A DNA stretch of 64,000 nt, taken from the NCBI GenBank assembly GCA_020630015.1, contig JAHDCF010000010.1, forward strand, positions 1 through 64,000, written 5' to 3'. Below the pieces are notes generated by a model that saw nothing but the letters and a program-made list of their open reading frames with translations, was not told the DNA's origin and searched no databases. How positions within the stretch are numbered: the first letter of the stretch is position 1; every line of letters starts with the position of its first letter. Source of the stretch: Planktomarina sp. GTDB lineage: Bacteria; Pseudomonadota; Alphaproteobacteria; Rhodobacterales; Rhodobacteraceae. The position numbers were made by a program, and so were the translations under genes. Of the stretch, positions 28,473 to 38,381 are shown piece after piece.

Positions 28473-28823
28473 TCAGAGGTTTGCCGCCAAAAGCCACGCC
28501 GCCAATCCCGCCTCGATCCCGCCAAAAATCAAAAGCTTGCGTATTGGTGGGGCATCAAGCAGGGCTGACACAAATCGCCCCGTCGCCGCACCGGCATACG
28601 CGATGCCAAGCCCGACAAACAGCATTGGATGCGGCCAAATCAACAAGACGCCACCAAAAGCGACAAACAATCCCCCAACAGACGCGCGCATTTCAGATAA
28701 ACCCATCGTGGAACCCGTGGTTTCAAGATCCAAAGCCCCCAAGGTGTAACGAGGGGCAACAAAGCCAAAGGCACCAAATGCGATGGTCAACAGGGCGGCG
28801 AGAATGTTTAAAATATCAATCAT
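28473..28823 (-). CDS. DUF4345 family membrane protein
   Basis: A 116-aa integral membrane protein with four predicted hydrophobic helices (ILAALLTIAFGAFGFV, VGGLFVAFGGVLLIW, MLFVGLGIAYAGAATGRF, FGGIEAGLAAWLLA). It fits the DUF4345 family, of unknown function. ATG 28823 starts the homology; the longer frame to 28898 is unlikely. It lies 41 bp upstream of the DUF1194 gene on the same strand. Confidence 0.7.
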   Translation of the reverse strand: MIDILNILAALLTIAFGAFGFVAPRYTLGALDLETTGSTMGLSEMRASVGGLFVAFGGVLLIWPHPMLFVGLGIAYAGAATGRFVSALLDAPPIRKLLIFGGIEAGLAAWLLAANL

Positions 28824-28921
28824 GTTCCTTTTACGCAGGTCAGGACGAATTGGATGACTCGACCCCGCACCGTAAGTATGTAGGAATGCGCAAACCAAGA
28901 AACCGCAAAATAGGATCCCCC

Positions 28922-29908
28922 ATGTTCAATGCTTTGGTCGTCGAAAAGACAGAGGATAAACCCCACGCTTCCGTGCAGCAGATCAGCCAAGATCAACTGC
29001 CCGCAGGCAATGTGACCGTGGCGGTGGATTACAGTACGGTGAACTACAAAGATGGGCTGTGCATCGGCCCCGGCGGCGGCCTTGTGCGCAATTATCCCCA
29101 CGTGCCCGGCATCGATTTTGCCGGAACCGTGGAAGCATCAGAAGATGATCGTTACAAACCAGGCGACAAAGTTGTTTTGACAGGTTGGCGCGTAGGGGAG
29201 GTGCATTGGGGCGGTTATTCCCAGAAGGCGCGGGTCAATGCAGATTGGTTGGTGCCATTGCCCGATGGCCTGACCACCCGTCAAGCCATGGCCGTGGGCA
29301 CAGCTGGATTTACCTCTATGCTGGCGATCATGGCCTTGGAAGATCACGGTTTGCAGGTTGGCAATGGCCCAGTGTTGGTCACCGGTGCGGCCGGTGGTGT
29401 GGGGTCAGTTGCGACAGCGATTTTGGCCAATCTTGGGTATGAGGTCGCGGGCGTGACAGGGCGGCCAGAAACAGCAGAGTATCTAAAAGGATTGGGGGCC
29501 GCACAAATTGTTGCCCGCGAAGACATCAACGAAACAACCAAACGCCCTCTTGAAGCGGAAACATGGGCCGGGTGTGTGGATGCCGTTGGGGGCGATATGT
29601 TGGCCCGCGTTTTGGGCCAAATGAAATACGGTGCATCGGTTTCTGCGGTCGGGTTGGCCGGTGGGGCCAATTTGCCCGCCACCGTCATTCCGTTTTTGTT
29701 GCGCGGTGTTAATCTTCTGGGCATCGACAGTGTGATGCAACCGTTTGAAAATCGTCAACGCGCGTGGGCGCGGCTGGCAACCGATCTGCCAATGGACAAG
29801 TTGGAGGCGATGGTCGTTCCCGCAACTCTGTCTGATCTTCCGGGATTGGGCAACGATATCCTGAAAGGTCAGGTCAAAGGTCGCGTTGTTGTTGATGTGA
29901 ACGCCTGA
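28922..29908 (+). CDS. acuI: Acryloyl-CoA reductase (NADPH), AcuI/YhdH
   Basis: A 328-aa zinc-free medium-chain dehydrogenase/reductase. It reduces toxic acryloyl-CoA, an intermediate of DMSP breakdown, to propionyl-CoA. Motifs are NYKDGLCIGPGGG, GIDFAGTV, and the NADPH-binding GAAGGVGSVATAILANLGY. The last third carries LRGVNLLGIDSVM, typical of AcuI/YhdH. An open frame continues upstream to 28481, but it is antisense to the DUF4345 gene; ATG 28922 is the family start. It is followed 12 bp later by a class V aminotransferase. Confidence 0.9.
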   Translation: MFNALVVEKTEDKPHASVQQISQDQLPAGNVTVAVDYSTVNYKDGLCIGPGGGLVRNYPHVPGIDFAGTVEASEDDRYKPGDKVVLTGWRVGEVHWGGYSQKARVNADWLVPLPDGLTTRQAMAVGTAGFTSMLAIMALEDHGLQVGNGPVLVTGAAGGVGSVATAILANLGYEVAGVTGRPETAEYLKGLGAAQIVAREDINETTKRPLEAETWAGCVDAVGGDMLARVLGQMKYGASVSAVGLAGGANLPATVIPFLLRGVNLLGIDSVMQPFENRQRAWARLATDLPMDKLEAMVVPATLSDLPGLGNDILKGQVKGRVVVDVNA

Positions 29909-29920
29909 TCGGAACGGACA

Positions 29921-31147
29921 ATGTCAGTGCTGGATCTTGAATTTGTTCGCGCGCAGTTTCCTGCGTTTTCTGTGCCTGATCTGCAAGGGCAAGCCTTTTT
30001 TGAAAATGCAGGCGGGTCATATGCCTGTGGGTTTACCATTGATCGTCTGACCCGATTTTATCGTGAACGCAAAGTACAGCCATATGCCCCCTATCAGGCG
30101 TCAATCCTTGGCGGAGCAGAGATGGACGAGGCGCGTGCGCGTCTGTCCGCCATTTTGGGTGTGGCTGAGGACGAGCTGTCATTCGGCCCCTCAACCACGC
30201 AAAACACTTATGTTCTGGCGCAAGCTTTTGCAGCGGCATTTCAACCCGGGGATGCCATCATCGTCAGCAATCAAGACCATGAAGCAAACACAGGCCCGTG
30301 GCGACGTTTGTCTGACGCCGGGTATGAGGTGCGCGAATGGCAAATCGATCCTGAAACAGGAGCTTTAGATCCCAATGATCTGTCAAATTTGTTGGATGAT
30401 CGGGTGCGGCTTGTCTGCTTTCCGCATTGTTCCAATGTGATTGCGGCGATCAACCCGGTGAAGGAAATCACCAAAATTATTCGCGATGCGGGCGCTGTAT
30501 CCTGTGTGGATGGGGTCAGCTATGCCCCCCATGGGTTGCCGGATGTTGGTGCGCTGGGGGCAGATATTTATTTGTTCTCATCCTACAAGACATATGGGCC
30601 GCATCAGGGGATTATGACGATCCGCCGGGATGTTGGAATGGGTTTGGCCAACCAAGGGCATTATTTCAACGGGGATCATTTGGAAAAACGGTTCACGCCG
30701 GCGGGCCCCGATCATGCCCAAGTGGCCGCCTGTGCTGGCATGGCTGATTATATTGATGCGCTTTATGACCATCATTTTTCGGCAAAGGCAGACGCCGCTG
30801 CGCGAGGGGCCGCTGTGCATGATTTGATGCAAGTACATGAGACACAGTTGCTGCAGCCAGTATTGGATTATTTGTCATCGAAAAACTCTGTGCGGTTGTT
30901 GGGGTCTGATCAGGCCAAAGGCCGCGCCCCAACCGTTGCCGTTGAATTGCAAGGATCAGGGGCGCAAGCCGCGCAAGATTTGGCAGCCTATGGGATCATG
31001 GCCGGTGGGGGCGATTTTTATGCCGTGCGTCCCTTACGGGCCATGGGTGTTGATCCTGAAAAAGGTGTCTTGCGCTTGTCATTTGTGCATTACACATCAC
31101 CCCAAGACATTGACCAATTGTTAGACGCACTAGATCAAACCCTCTGA
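29921..31147 (+). CDS. Class V aminotransferase (cysteine-desulfurase-like)
   Basis: A 408-aa PLP enzyme of the class V family. The catalytic lysine is in LFSSYKTYGPHQG near residue 225. PLP contacts are in GPSTTQNTYVLAQA, SNQDHEANTGPW and VDGVSYAPHGLPDVGALGAD. It resembles the cysteine desulfurase-like group of uncharacterised alphaproteobacterial proteins rather than IscS or SufS, whose active-site Cys loop I cannot identify. It probably shares a transcript with acuI. Confidence 0.8.
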   Translation: MSVLDLEFVRAQFPAFSVPDLQGQAFFENAGGSYACGFTIDRLTRFYRERKVQPYAPYQASILGGAEMDEARARLSAILGVAEDELSFGPSTTQNTYVLAQAFAAAFQPGDAIIVSNQDHEANTGPWRRLSDAGYEVREWQIDPETGALDPNDLSNLLDDRVRLVCFPHCSNVIAAINPVKEITKIIRDAGAVSCVDGVSYAPHGLPDVGALGADIYLFSSYKTYGPHQGIMTIRRDVGMGLANQGHYFNGDHLEKRFTPAGPDHAQVAACAGMADYIDALYDHHFSAKADAAARGAAVHDLMQVHETQLLQPVLDYLSSKNSVRLLGSDQAKGRAPTVAVELQGSGAQAAQDLAAYGIMAGGGDFYAVRPLRAMGVDPEKGVLRLSFVHYTSPQDIDQLLDALDQTL

Positions 31148-31164
31148 GGTATGAAAGGTGTGTC

Positions 31165-32577
31165 ATGTCACCCACTTTGGTTTGGTTTCGCCGTGACCTA
31201 AGGTTGCGCGATCACGAAGCATTAAGTGCCGCCGTGGCACGCGGTGGCCCAATTATTCCGGTGTTCATTTATGATGAAGCGGTAAGCGATCTGGGGGCTG
31301 CCCCGGCCTGGCGCATGGCCGCAGCGGTTGTACATTTCAAAGACATGTTGAAATCCATCGGAAGCGATCTGATTTTGCGACGTGGGCCTGCGCAAAAGGT
31401 GTTGCAAGATCTGGTCTCTGAAACGGGGGCAGGGGCCGTCTATTGGTCCCGCAGCTATGATCCCCAGTATCAATCGCGGGACGCAACCATCAAATCCACC
31501 TTGAAAGAGGCGGGGATCACTGCGCAAAGCTTCACCGGACATTTGTTGTTTGAGCCATGGTCTGTGCAAACAAAGACCGGTGGATTTTATAAGGTTTTCA
31601 CCCCGATGTGGAAGGCCGTGCGCGGTGCGGATATTTCCGGAATTTTACCCATTTGTTCACATTTGCCGGCCCCAGATGTTTGGCCTGCCAGTGATAATCT
31701 GTTAGATTGGGAATTGGGACATGCGATGCGCCGTGGGGCGGATGTTGTGGCCAAGCACGCCGTGGTGGGGGAAGAACGCGCATTAAACCGCTTGAACGAA
31801 TTTTTGCAAAACCGGGTTGGGCAATATGCAACGGATCGCGATCTTCCCGGTGTTGATGGAACCTCGGGATTGTCCGAAAACCTGACCCACGGGGAAATAA
31901 GCCCGCGCCAGTGTTGGCACGCGGGAATGGCTGCATTGCACAAAGGCAAAGCAGACGCCGAAGTGTTCGTAAAAGAACTGGTGTGGCGCGAATTTGCCTA
32001 TCACCTTTTGCACCACACCCCCCATATCACCACGCAAAACTGGCGACCTGAATGGGATGCCTTTCCATGGAACACAAATGTGGATCACCCCCATGTGCAG
32101 GCATGGATGCAGGGGCGCACGGGTATCCCATTTGTGGATGCGGGGATGCGCCAGATGTATGTCACTGGCATCATGCACAACCGCGCCAGAATGATTGTGG
32201 CCAGTTATCTGACGAAACATTTGTTAAGCCATTGGCGCATTGGCCAAGAATGGTTTGCGGATTGTTTGTTGGATTGGGATCCAGCGTCAAACGCGATGGG
32301 ATGGCAATGGGCGGCTGGTTCAGGGCCGGATGCCGCGCCCTATTTCCGAGTGTTTAATCCTGTGACCCAACTTGAAAAATTTGACAAATCAGGGGTCTAT
32401 GCGCGCAATTGGATTGCCGAAGCCACCCCGAACCCAACTCAAACAGCCCTGTCGTATTTCGACGCGATCCCCCGGGCCTGGGGCCTTGCGCCCACGGATG
32501 CATATCCCGGCCCAATTGTTTCGGCCGCAGAAGGGCGGGTGAAGGCGTTGGATGCATATCAAAACCGCAGGTTTTGA
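31165..32577 (+). CDS. phrB: Deoxyribodipyrimidine photolyase
   Basis: A 470-aa class I CPD photolyase. It repairs cyclobutane pyrimidine dimers using blue light, FADH- and an antenna pigment. The N-terminal antenna domain starts LVWFRRDLRLRDHEAL. The C-terminal FAD domain has ELVWREFAYHLL, TGIPFVDAGMRQMYVTGIMHNR (Asn-containing) and CLLDWDPASNAMGWQWAAGSG. The length is canonical. It is fitting for a surface-water organism. The next gene, after 100 bp, is a cyclopropane-fatty-acid synthase, as in many Rhodobacteraceae. Confidence 0.95.
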   Translation: MSPTLVWFRRDLRLRDHEALSAAVARGGPIIPVFIYDEAVSDLGAAPAWRMAAAVVHFKDMLKSIGSDLILRRGPAQKVLQDLVSETGAGAVYWSRSYDPQYQSRDATIKSTLKEAGITAQSFTGHLLFEPWSVQTKTGGFYKVFTPMWKAVRGADISGILPICSHLPAPDVWPASDNLLDWELGHAMRRGADVVAKHAVVGEERALNRLNEFLQNRVGQYATDRDLPGVDGTSGLSENLTHGEISPRQCWHAGMAALHKGKADAEVFVKELVWREFAYHLLHHTPHITTQNWRPEWDAFPWNTNVDHPHVQAWMQGRTGIPFVDAGMRQMYVTGIMHNRARMIVASYLTKHLLSHWRIGQEWFADCLLDWDPASNAMGWQWAAGSGPDAAPYFRVFNPVTQLEKFDKSGVYARNWIAEATPNPTQTALSYFDAIPRAWGLAPTDAYPGPIVSAAEGRVKALDAYQNRRF

Positions 32578-32677
32578 TGTCGAATACACACATCAAAACT
32601 TCTTTAAAGTTCCTGTCACGACAGGCTTGCCCTTTTTGCAGTCTTTATTAACGTGTCATCCAACGAAGGGGGACAGT

Positions 32678-33886
32678 ATGATTTTCACCAGCACAGAAGG
32701 CCAAAAAAACCTGCCACGTTATTTCAAGCAGGTCTTTCAGATTGCCCATAAAATTGAAAAGGGACGTTTGGATATTGCCTTGGATGACGGGCGTGTATTC
32801 CGTGTTGATGCCCCACACCCTGGACCGGTGGCGCAGATCAACGTTCACGACGATGGTGTTTTTGCGCGATTGATCCGCGAAGGTCAGCTTGGGTTCTGTG
32901 ACGCCTATTTGGATGGGCAATGGTCGACCCCAGATTTGCAAGCGTTTATGGATTTTCTGCATGCGGACAATGACAGCATGTATTACGGGTTTTCCGGCCA
33001 AAAGTTGGTGCAATTGTATGAACGTTTCCGGTTTTGGTTACAGCGCAACACAAAGGCACAGGCCAAGAAAAATATCAGTTATCACTACGATCTGGGGAAT
33101 GATTTTTATGCCCTGTGGTTGGACGATACCATGACATATTCCTCTGCCATTTTTGAAACTGGTCAAGAAAGTTTAGAGGCCGCGCAAACCGCAAAATATA
33201 AATCCATGGTGGATCAGATGGGGGCCCAACCGGGTGACCATGTGTTGGAAATCGGATGCGGATGGGGCGGGTTTGCCGAATATGCCGCCAAGGAACGTGG
33301 GCTGAAAGTTACCTGTCTGACCATTTCAAAGGAACAATATAAATACGCTGTTGACCGCATCAAATCTGCTGGGCTTGAGGATATGGTGACCTTCAAGTTG
33401 CAGGATTATCGCGAAGAAACCGGCAAATATGATGGGATCGCCAGCATCGAGATGTTCGAGGCGGTTGGCGAAAAATACTGGCCTTCTTATTTCCAAACTT
33501 TGAAAAACTGTTTGAAACCGGGCAAGCAGGCCACTTTGCAAATCATCACGGTGAAGGACGAAGCGTTCGAAACATACAGATCAGGTGTCGATTTTATTCA
33601 AAAATACATCTTTCCGGGGGGCATGTTGCCATCACCGGCGATCTTACGGGAACAGACAACACGCGCAGGAATGAGTGTTGTGAATTCCATTGGCTTTGCC
33701 CAAAGTTATTCCACCACTTTGCGGCGCTGGAATGAGACCTTTAACGAAAAGTGGGATCAGGTGAATGCCATGGGCTTTGATGATCGGTTCCGTCGGATGT
33801 GGAATTTTTATCTAACGTCTTGTGCGGCGACATTTGCGTCCACCAATTGTGACGTGGTTCAGATCACGGTTAAAAACCCAACGTGA
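32678..33886 (+). CDS. cfa: Cyclopropane-fatty-acyl-phospholipid synthase family protein
   Basis: A 402-aa SAM-dependent methyltransferase that adds a methylene (or methyl) group to unsaturated phospholipid chains. The SAM loop is VLEIGCGWGGFAEYAAK and the lipid-binding region contains ISYHYDLGNDFYALWLDDTMTYS. YIFPGGMLPS is also diagnostic. GAAGGGGGACAG before ATG 32678 sets the start; the upstream open frame overlaps phrB. It overlaps trgB by 4 nt (GTGA), so the two are coupled. Confidence 0.9.
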   Translation: MIFTSTEGQKNLPRYFKQVFQIAHKIEKGRLDIALDDGRVFRVDAPHPGPVAQINVHDDGVFARLIREGQLGFCDAYLDGQWSTPDLQAFMDFLHADNDSMYYGFSGQKLVQLYERFRFWLQRNTKAQAKKNISYHYDLGNDFYALWLDDTMTYSSAIFETGQESLEAAQTAKYKSMVDQMGAQPGDHVLEIGCGWGGFAEYAAKERGLKVTCLTISKEQYKYAVDRIKSAGLEDMVTFKLQDYREETGKYDGIASIEMFEAVGEKYWPSYFQTLKNCLKPGKQATLQIITVKDEAFETYRSGVDFIQKYIFPGGMLPSPAILREQTTRAGMSVVNSIGFAQSYSTTLRRWNETFNEKWDQVNAMGFDDRFRRMWNFYLTSCAATFASTNCDVVQITVKNPT

Positions 33887-34977
33887 CACGCGCCTTTTTG
33901 TTTGGCCCTTTGGCGCAACCTGCGCATCTGGCGCTTGTTGTGCCCGGGCTTTTGGGGGTTTCATACAAAACACACGGCATGTCGGTTCACGCGACACCAT
34001 CCGGTGCAGATGCCGTTTTGGTGAAGGATGATACCGGCCAAGCGGATGGCATCGACGTAGATCTGAATGACGATCAGCTTTTGCGTTTGCAAAAATATGC
34101 ATTGGGTCAAGGCGCTGAAGAAGCGGTGGTTGAGCTTCCCAATGGCGCTGCCATAATTTGGTCGCTGCCTGCGTCTGCGTCATCAGGTCAATCTTGGGAT
34201 GCTTCAACTTGGTGGCGCGATCACGCAGCCATCAGTGCAGAGATGGTTGCCGATATTTTTGGATGGTCGGAATTTGGGGATGTTCCGCCAACACCTGCAC
34301 AATCGGGTATGATGCGCAGCCGCGCATCAGCCCGGGTCGCGGCCCGCACGCAACCCGCCCCGGCATCTGAATCTGGTTTGACAGCGTCGGACACAGATGA
34401 GGTGGAAATTCGGCGGCCTTACACCAATTTCTTTGCGGTGCAGGAGGCGGACCTGAGGGTGCCAACTTATTCAGGTGATATGGGGGAACAACGCAGTTTG
34501 GCGGCCCTCGTTGCCACGGACGCATCAATTGTTTTGCCATATGATCCTGCGCAGGATCGCGTTTTGTTAATCGAACAATTTCGCGCCGGGCCATTTTTCC
34601 GAGGCGATCCAAACTCGTGGTTGTTGGAACCAGTTGCGGGGCGGATCGATCCCAATGAAACTGCAATTGAAACCGCCCATCGCGAAGGTGCGGAAGAGGC
34701 CGATCTTAAATTTCGGGAATTGATCAAAGTCCACAGTGGATATGCCTCACCTGGGTGTTCGACTGAATATTTTCATATCTTTGTAGGGCTAACTGATTTG
34801 CCGGATGACGCTGCCAAAGTTTCGGGATTGGACACGGAACATGAAGACATAAAAGGGTACATTCTGCCCTTTGACGTTTTTATCAAAAATCTTATGTCTG
34901 GTGAATACCCCGTCACACCTTTGGCCACTGCCGGGTTTTGGTTGGCCCTGAACCGAGATGGCTTGAGATTGGCGTAA
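33883..34977 (+). CDS. trgB: TrgB-like protein: GGCT-like domain fused to Nudix hydrolase
   Basis: A 364-aa, two-domain protein. The N-terminal 130 residues (FLFGPLAQPAHLALVVPGL) resemble the gamma-glutamylcyclotransferase/AIG2-like fold. After a variable, Ala/Arg-rich linker (140-185) comes an ADP-ribose pyrophosphatase-type Nudix domain. Its Nudix box is intact: G at the start, then E, then REGAEEADL, in AGRIDPNETAIETAHREGAE. The GTG start overlaps the cfa stop. Immediately downstream is cysK, the same order as the Rhodobacter tellurite-resistance locus trgB-cysK. ADP-ribose clearance linked to stress is the inferred role. Confidence 0.8.
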   Translation: MTRAFLFGPLAQPAHLALVVPGLLGVSYKTHGMSVHATPSGADAVLVKDDTGQADGIDVDLNDDQLLRLQKYALGQGAEEAVVELPNGAAIIWSLPASASSGQSWDASTWWRDHAAISAEMVADIFGWSEFGDVPPTPAQSGMMRSRASARVAARTQPAPASESGLTASDTDEVEIRRPYTNFFAVQEADLRVPTYSGDMGEQRSLAALVATDASIVLPYDPAQDRVLLIEQFRAGPFFRGDPNSWLLEPVAGRIDPNETAIETAHREGAEEADLKFRELIKVHSGYASPGCSTEYFHIFVGLTDLPDDAAKVSGLDTEHEDIKGYILPFDVFIKNLMSGEYPVTPLATAGFWLALNRDGLRLA

Positions 34978-35018
34978 GCCGCGCCTATGGATGGGGGAAC
35001 TGATAAAGGACGCCCGTC

Positions 35019-36050
35019 ATGAAATTTCATTCAGATCTAGCCGCCGCAATTGGTAACACCCCTTTGATCAAGCTGCGCCGTGTCAGCGAAGAAACGGGGT
35101 GTACGATTTTGGGAAAAGCAGAATTCATGAACCCCGGACAATCGGTGAAAGATCGTGCTGCTTTGTCCATGATCCAATCTGCGGTGGCGTCAGGTGCGTT
35201 AAAGCCGGGCGGAACCATTGTTGAAGGTACGGCGGGAAACACCGGGATAGGTTTGGCGTTGGTTGGCGCCTCTATGGGGTTCAAAACGGTGATCGTAATC
35301 CCCAACAGCCAAAGCCAAGAAAAGAAAGACATGCTGCGCCTTGCGGGGGCTACTTTGGTAGAAGTTCCGCCCGCACCCTATAAAAACCCTGATAATTACG
35401 TGCGTTATTCCGGACGATTGGCGGCAGAGCTTGCAAAAACAGAACCCAATGGTGCCATCTGGGCCAACCAATTTGATAACACGGCAAACCGACAAGCCCA
35501 CATCGACACAACAGGACCTGAAATTTGGGCGCAGACGGATGGCAAAGTGGATGGTTTTATCTGTGCCGCAGGCTCTGGCGGGACGGTCGCGGGCGTTGGG
35601 CAAGTTTTGCAGCCCAAGGGCGTGAAGGTGGGTTTGGCAGATCCCGAAGGTGCAGCATTACACAGTTTTTACACCACCGGTGAATTGGCCTCTTCTGGTG
35701 GGTCAATCACAGAAGGGATCGGGCAGGGGCGCATTACTGCAAATTTGGAAGGGTTTACCCCAGATATGTCCTATTGCATCCCAGACGCAGAGGCATTGCC
35801 GATCGTATTTGATCTGGTTCAAGAGGAAGGTTTGGTTCTGGGGGGGTCATCTGGCATTAACATCGCGGGCGCTGTGCGCATGGCCAAAGATATGGGGCCG
35901 GGTCATACGATCGTGACGATCCTGTGCGATTATGGAACGCGGTATCAATCCAAACTGTTCAACCCCGAATTCTTGCGCAGCAAAGATTTGCCGGTGCCAA
36001 CTTGGCTGGAAACAGACGTGGATGTGCCCAGCGTCTTCGAAGGATCATGA
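35019..36050 (+). CDS. cysK: Cysteine synthase A
   Basis: A 343-aa PLP-dependent O-acetylserine sulfhydrylase, making cysteine from O-acetylserine and sulfide. The PLP lysine lies in MNPGQSVKDRAAL, the cofactor phosphate-binding loop in EGTAGNTGIGLALV, and GAGSGGT-like AAGSGGTVAGVGQ follows. GGSSGINIAGAVR completes the set. AACTGATAAAGGACG gives its ribosome site. It sits behind trgB, as in Rhodobacter tellurite resistance, and overlaps the MscS gene by ATGA. Confidence 0.95.
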   Translation: MKFHSDLAAAIGNTPLIKLRRVSEETGCTILGKAEFMNPGQSVKDRAALSMIQSAVASGALKPGGTIVEGTAGNTGIGLALVGASMGFKTVIVIPNSQSQEKKDMLRLAGATLVEVPPAPYKNPDNYVRYSGRLAAELAKTEPNGAIWANQFDNTANRQAHIDTTGPEIWAQTDGKVDGFICAAGSGGTVAGVGQVLQPKGVKVGLADPEGAALHSFYTTGELASSGGSITEGIGQGRITANLEGFTPDMSYCIPDAEALPIVFDLVQEEGLVLGGSSGINIAGAVRMAKDMGPGHTIVTILCDYGTRYQSKLFNPEFLRSKDLPVPTWLETDVDVPSVFEGS

Positions 36051-38338
36051 CACAAGTGTTGCGGTGGGCCATATTCGGGCTTTGGCTTTGCTTGGCTGGC
36101 ATGGTTTTTGCCCAATCTGGTGCACCTGATTTTCAAACGTGGGGCGTGACGGCACAGCGTGCTGAAGCGGCAATTGAAAACGGTCAGGCCTCTGATACGG
36201 CGCTTTCCGGTTTGCGCACAGAATTAAGCACGTGGCGGCAAATCTTTTCGGATGCGCGCAGCACCAATGCCGCACGCCTGAAAACATTGAATGCACAATT
36301 GACGGCGTTGGGGCCGGCACCCGCCGAAGGCCAGATCGAAGACGATGTCATCGCCATCCGACGTGCTGAGTTGTTGTCTGAAATAAAGCGATTGGACACC
36401 CCACGGCGCAGCGCGGTTGAGGCGTTTACACGCGCAGATGGGTTAATCGACGAAATCGATGCGCTTTTGGATGGGCGGCAGGCAACGCAATTGACGGCGC
36501 GAGGCCCATCGCCCTTAAACCCACAATCATGGGGCAGTGCCTTAGGCGCTTTGGTCTCTACAATAAACAGTCTGATCGGCGGGGTGCAAAGCGCCATCGC
36601 CAGCCTCGCCCAAAGGCAAGAGGCGCAAACTGCCTTGCCCTTTGCGGTGTTGATGGCCGTTCTAGGTGGGTTGTTAATTTTCAAATCCCGAGATTGGCTG
36701 ATGCGCTTGGCCCGCCCGGTGTTAGAGCGTGAAAGCAATGCAAGTGAAGGCTTGGCACGGTTCTTGGCAACCTTTGGGTCGGCGTGTCTGAGCGTGCTTG
36801 CCGTGTTTTTACTGATCCAGGGGGCAGAGGCGCTTGGTTTTTACGGGCCAAAAGGGGCGGCGGTTCTATCGAACCTGACCGAAGCGGCCATATATTTCTT
36901 TGCGGCCGTCTGGTTGTCTGGCGTGGCACGGGGTGCTGAATTTGCCTCGCGCGGGTTTCGCCGTGCCGTTTTGATCGCGGGCGGTGTTTTGGCCGCACGT
37001 ACCCTGTTGAACCCCTTGTTCGCGCTGGATGGGTATACCGCACAAAATACCGGTGTTCTGGAATTCATGTTCGTGGCGGTGATGGGGTTTGCCCTGTTTC
37101 GCATTGGGCGCAACTTGCAAATTCGCACGCCCATGGGCCGGGATGCGGATTTGGATACTACAACCAATCTGTCGGATTTGCTGCGTCAATATGCGGGCCT
37201 ATTAACGGTGTGTGTTGCCATTGCTGGGCCCGTTCTGGCGGCTTTGGGGTATTCCGTTGCGGCAACGCGATTGATCTTTCCCACTGCGATTACTCTGGGT
37301 GGTCTGGCTTTTCTTTTGGTGCTGTTTGAGGCTGTTCGCGACGCCTATGCTTGGATTAGGGGGATGTCGGAACGCACCACTGAAAGTCTGATTCCGATAT
37401 TCATCAATGCAGTGCTTTGCTTGGTGTCTCTTCCAGTGTTTGCCCTTGTGTGGGGGGTGCGTGAAACATCGCTGTTCGAACTTTGGACCACCTTCAGCAC
37501 CGGTGTACAACTGGGGGAAACGACCATATCACCGGGTGCTTTTTTCACCCTGATTTTGGTGTTCATCGTTGGATATTTTATCACGCGCGTGATCCAACGC
37601 GCCTTGGCGACAAATGTTTTGCCGCGCACCAATATCGATCCCGGCGGTCAAACCGCAATGGTGTCAGGGGTTGGATATGTTGGGATATTTCTTGCGGCAT
37701 TGGTTGCCATCACCAGTGCCGGGCTGAACCTGTCGTCTTTGGCGATTGTGGCTGGGGCTTTGTCCGTGGGTATTGGGTTTGGTCTGCAAAACATCGTGTC
37801 AAACTTTGTGTCCGGTATCATCTTGCTGATCGAACGCCCGATCAGCGAAGGGGACTGGATCGAGGTTGGGGGCCACATGGGGTATGTTCGTGATATTTCC
37901 GTTCGGTCCACGCGAATAGAAACTTTTGATAAAACCGATGTGATTGTACCCAACGCGGATTTCGTTTCAGGCACTGTCACCAATTACACCCGCGGCAACA
38001 CAACCGGCCGCATCATCGTGCCGGTTGGCGTGGCCTATGGCAGTGACACCCGGAAAATCCAAGAGATGTTATTGGAAATTGCCGAAGCACATCCGATGGT
38101 TTTGCTAAATCCGGGTCCTTCAGTCGTATTCCAAGGGTTCGGCGCTGACAGTTTGGATTTTGAAATTCGGGCCATTTTGCGCGATGTGACATGGGGATTA
38201 ACGGTGAAAACTGAAATCAATCACCAGATCAACGAAGCCTTTACAAAACACGGCATCGAAATCCCATATGCACAGCGTGATATTTGGATCCGAAACCCAG
38301 AAGCACTGCCCGGAAATTCCGAGGGTGAAAACAGCTGA
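36047..38338 (+). CDS. DUF3772 / mechanosensitive channel (MscS family)
   Basis: A 763-aa membrane protein. Residues 1-24 are a signal peptide. Residues 25-150 are the periplasmic DUF3772 helical domain ([17 protein letters not shown]). Then come about ten hydrophobic helices and, at the C-terminus, the MscS pore and beta domain: [27 protein letters not shown]-like sequence near 575-600 and [14 protein letters not shown] near 620. The family relieves turgor on osmotic downshift. ATG 36047 overlaps the cysK stop (ATGA), so the much longer frame from 35924 is rejected. Confidence 0.88.
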   Translation: [763 protein letters not shown]

Positions 38339-38381
38339 TCCCCCCTTGCAACTGTCTGTTTGCGCCACTAAACCCGTCGGC

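Noticed and set aside
28481..28921. Upstream extension of the acuI frame by 147 codons
   Set aside because: It is antisense to the DUF4345 gene, composition is Pro/Gln/Arg-rich shadow sequence, and AcuI homology begins at ATG 28922.
32552..32677. Upstream extension of the cfa frame
   Set aside because: It overlaps phrB and lacks homology. GAAGGGGGACAG before 32678 fixes the start.
35924..36046. Upstream extension of the MscS frame
   Set aside because: It overlaps the 3' end of cysK out of frame. The signal peptide starts at ATG 36047 in an ATGA overlap.
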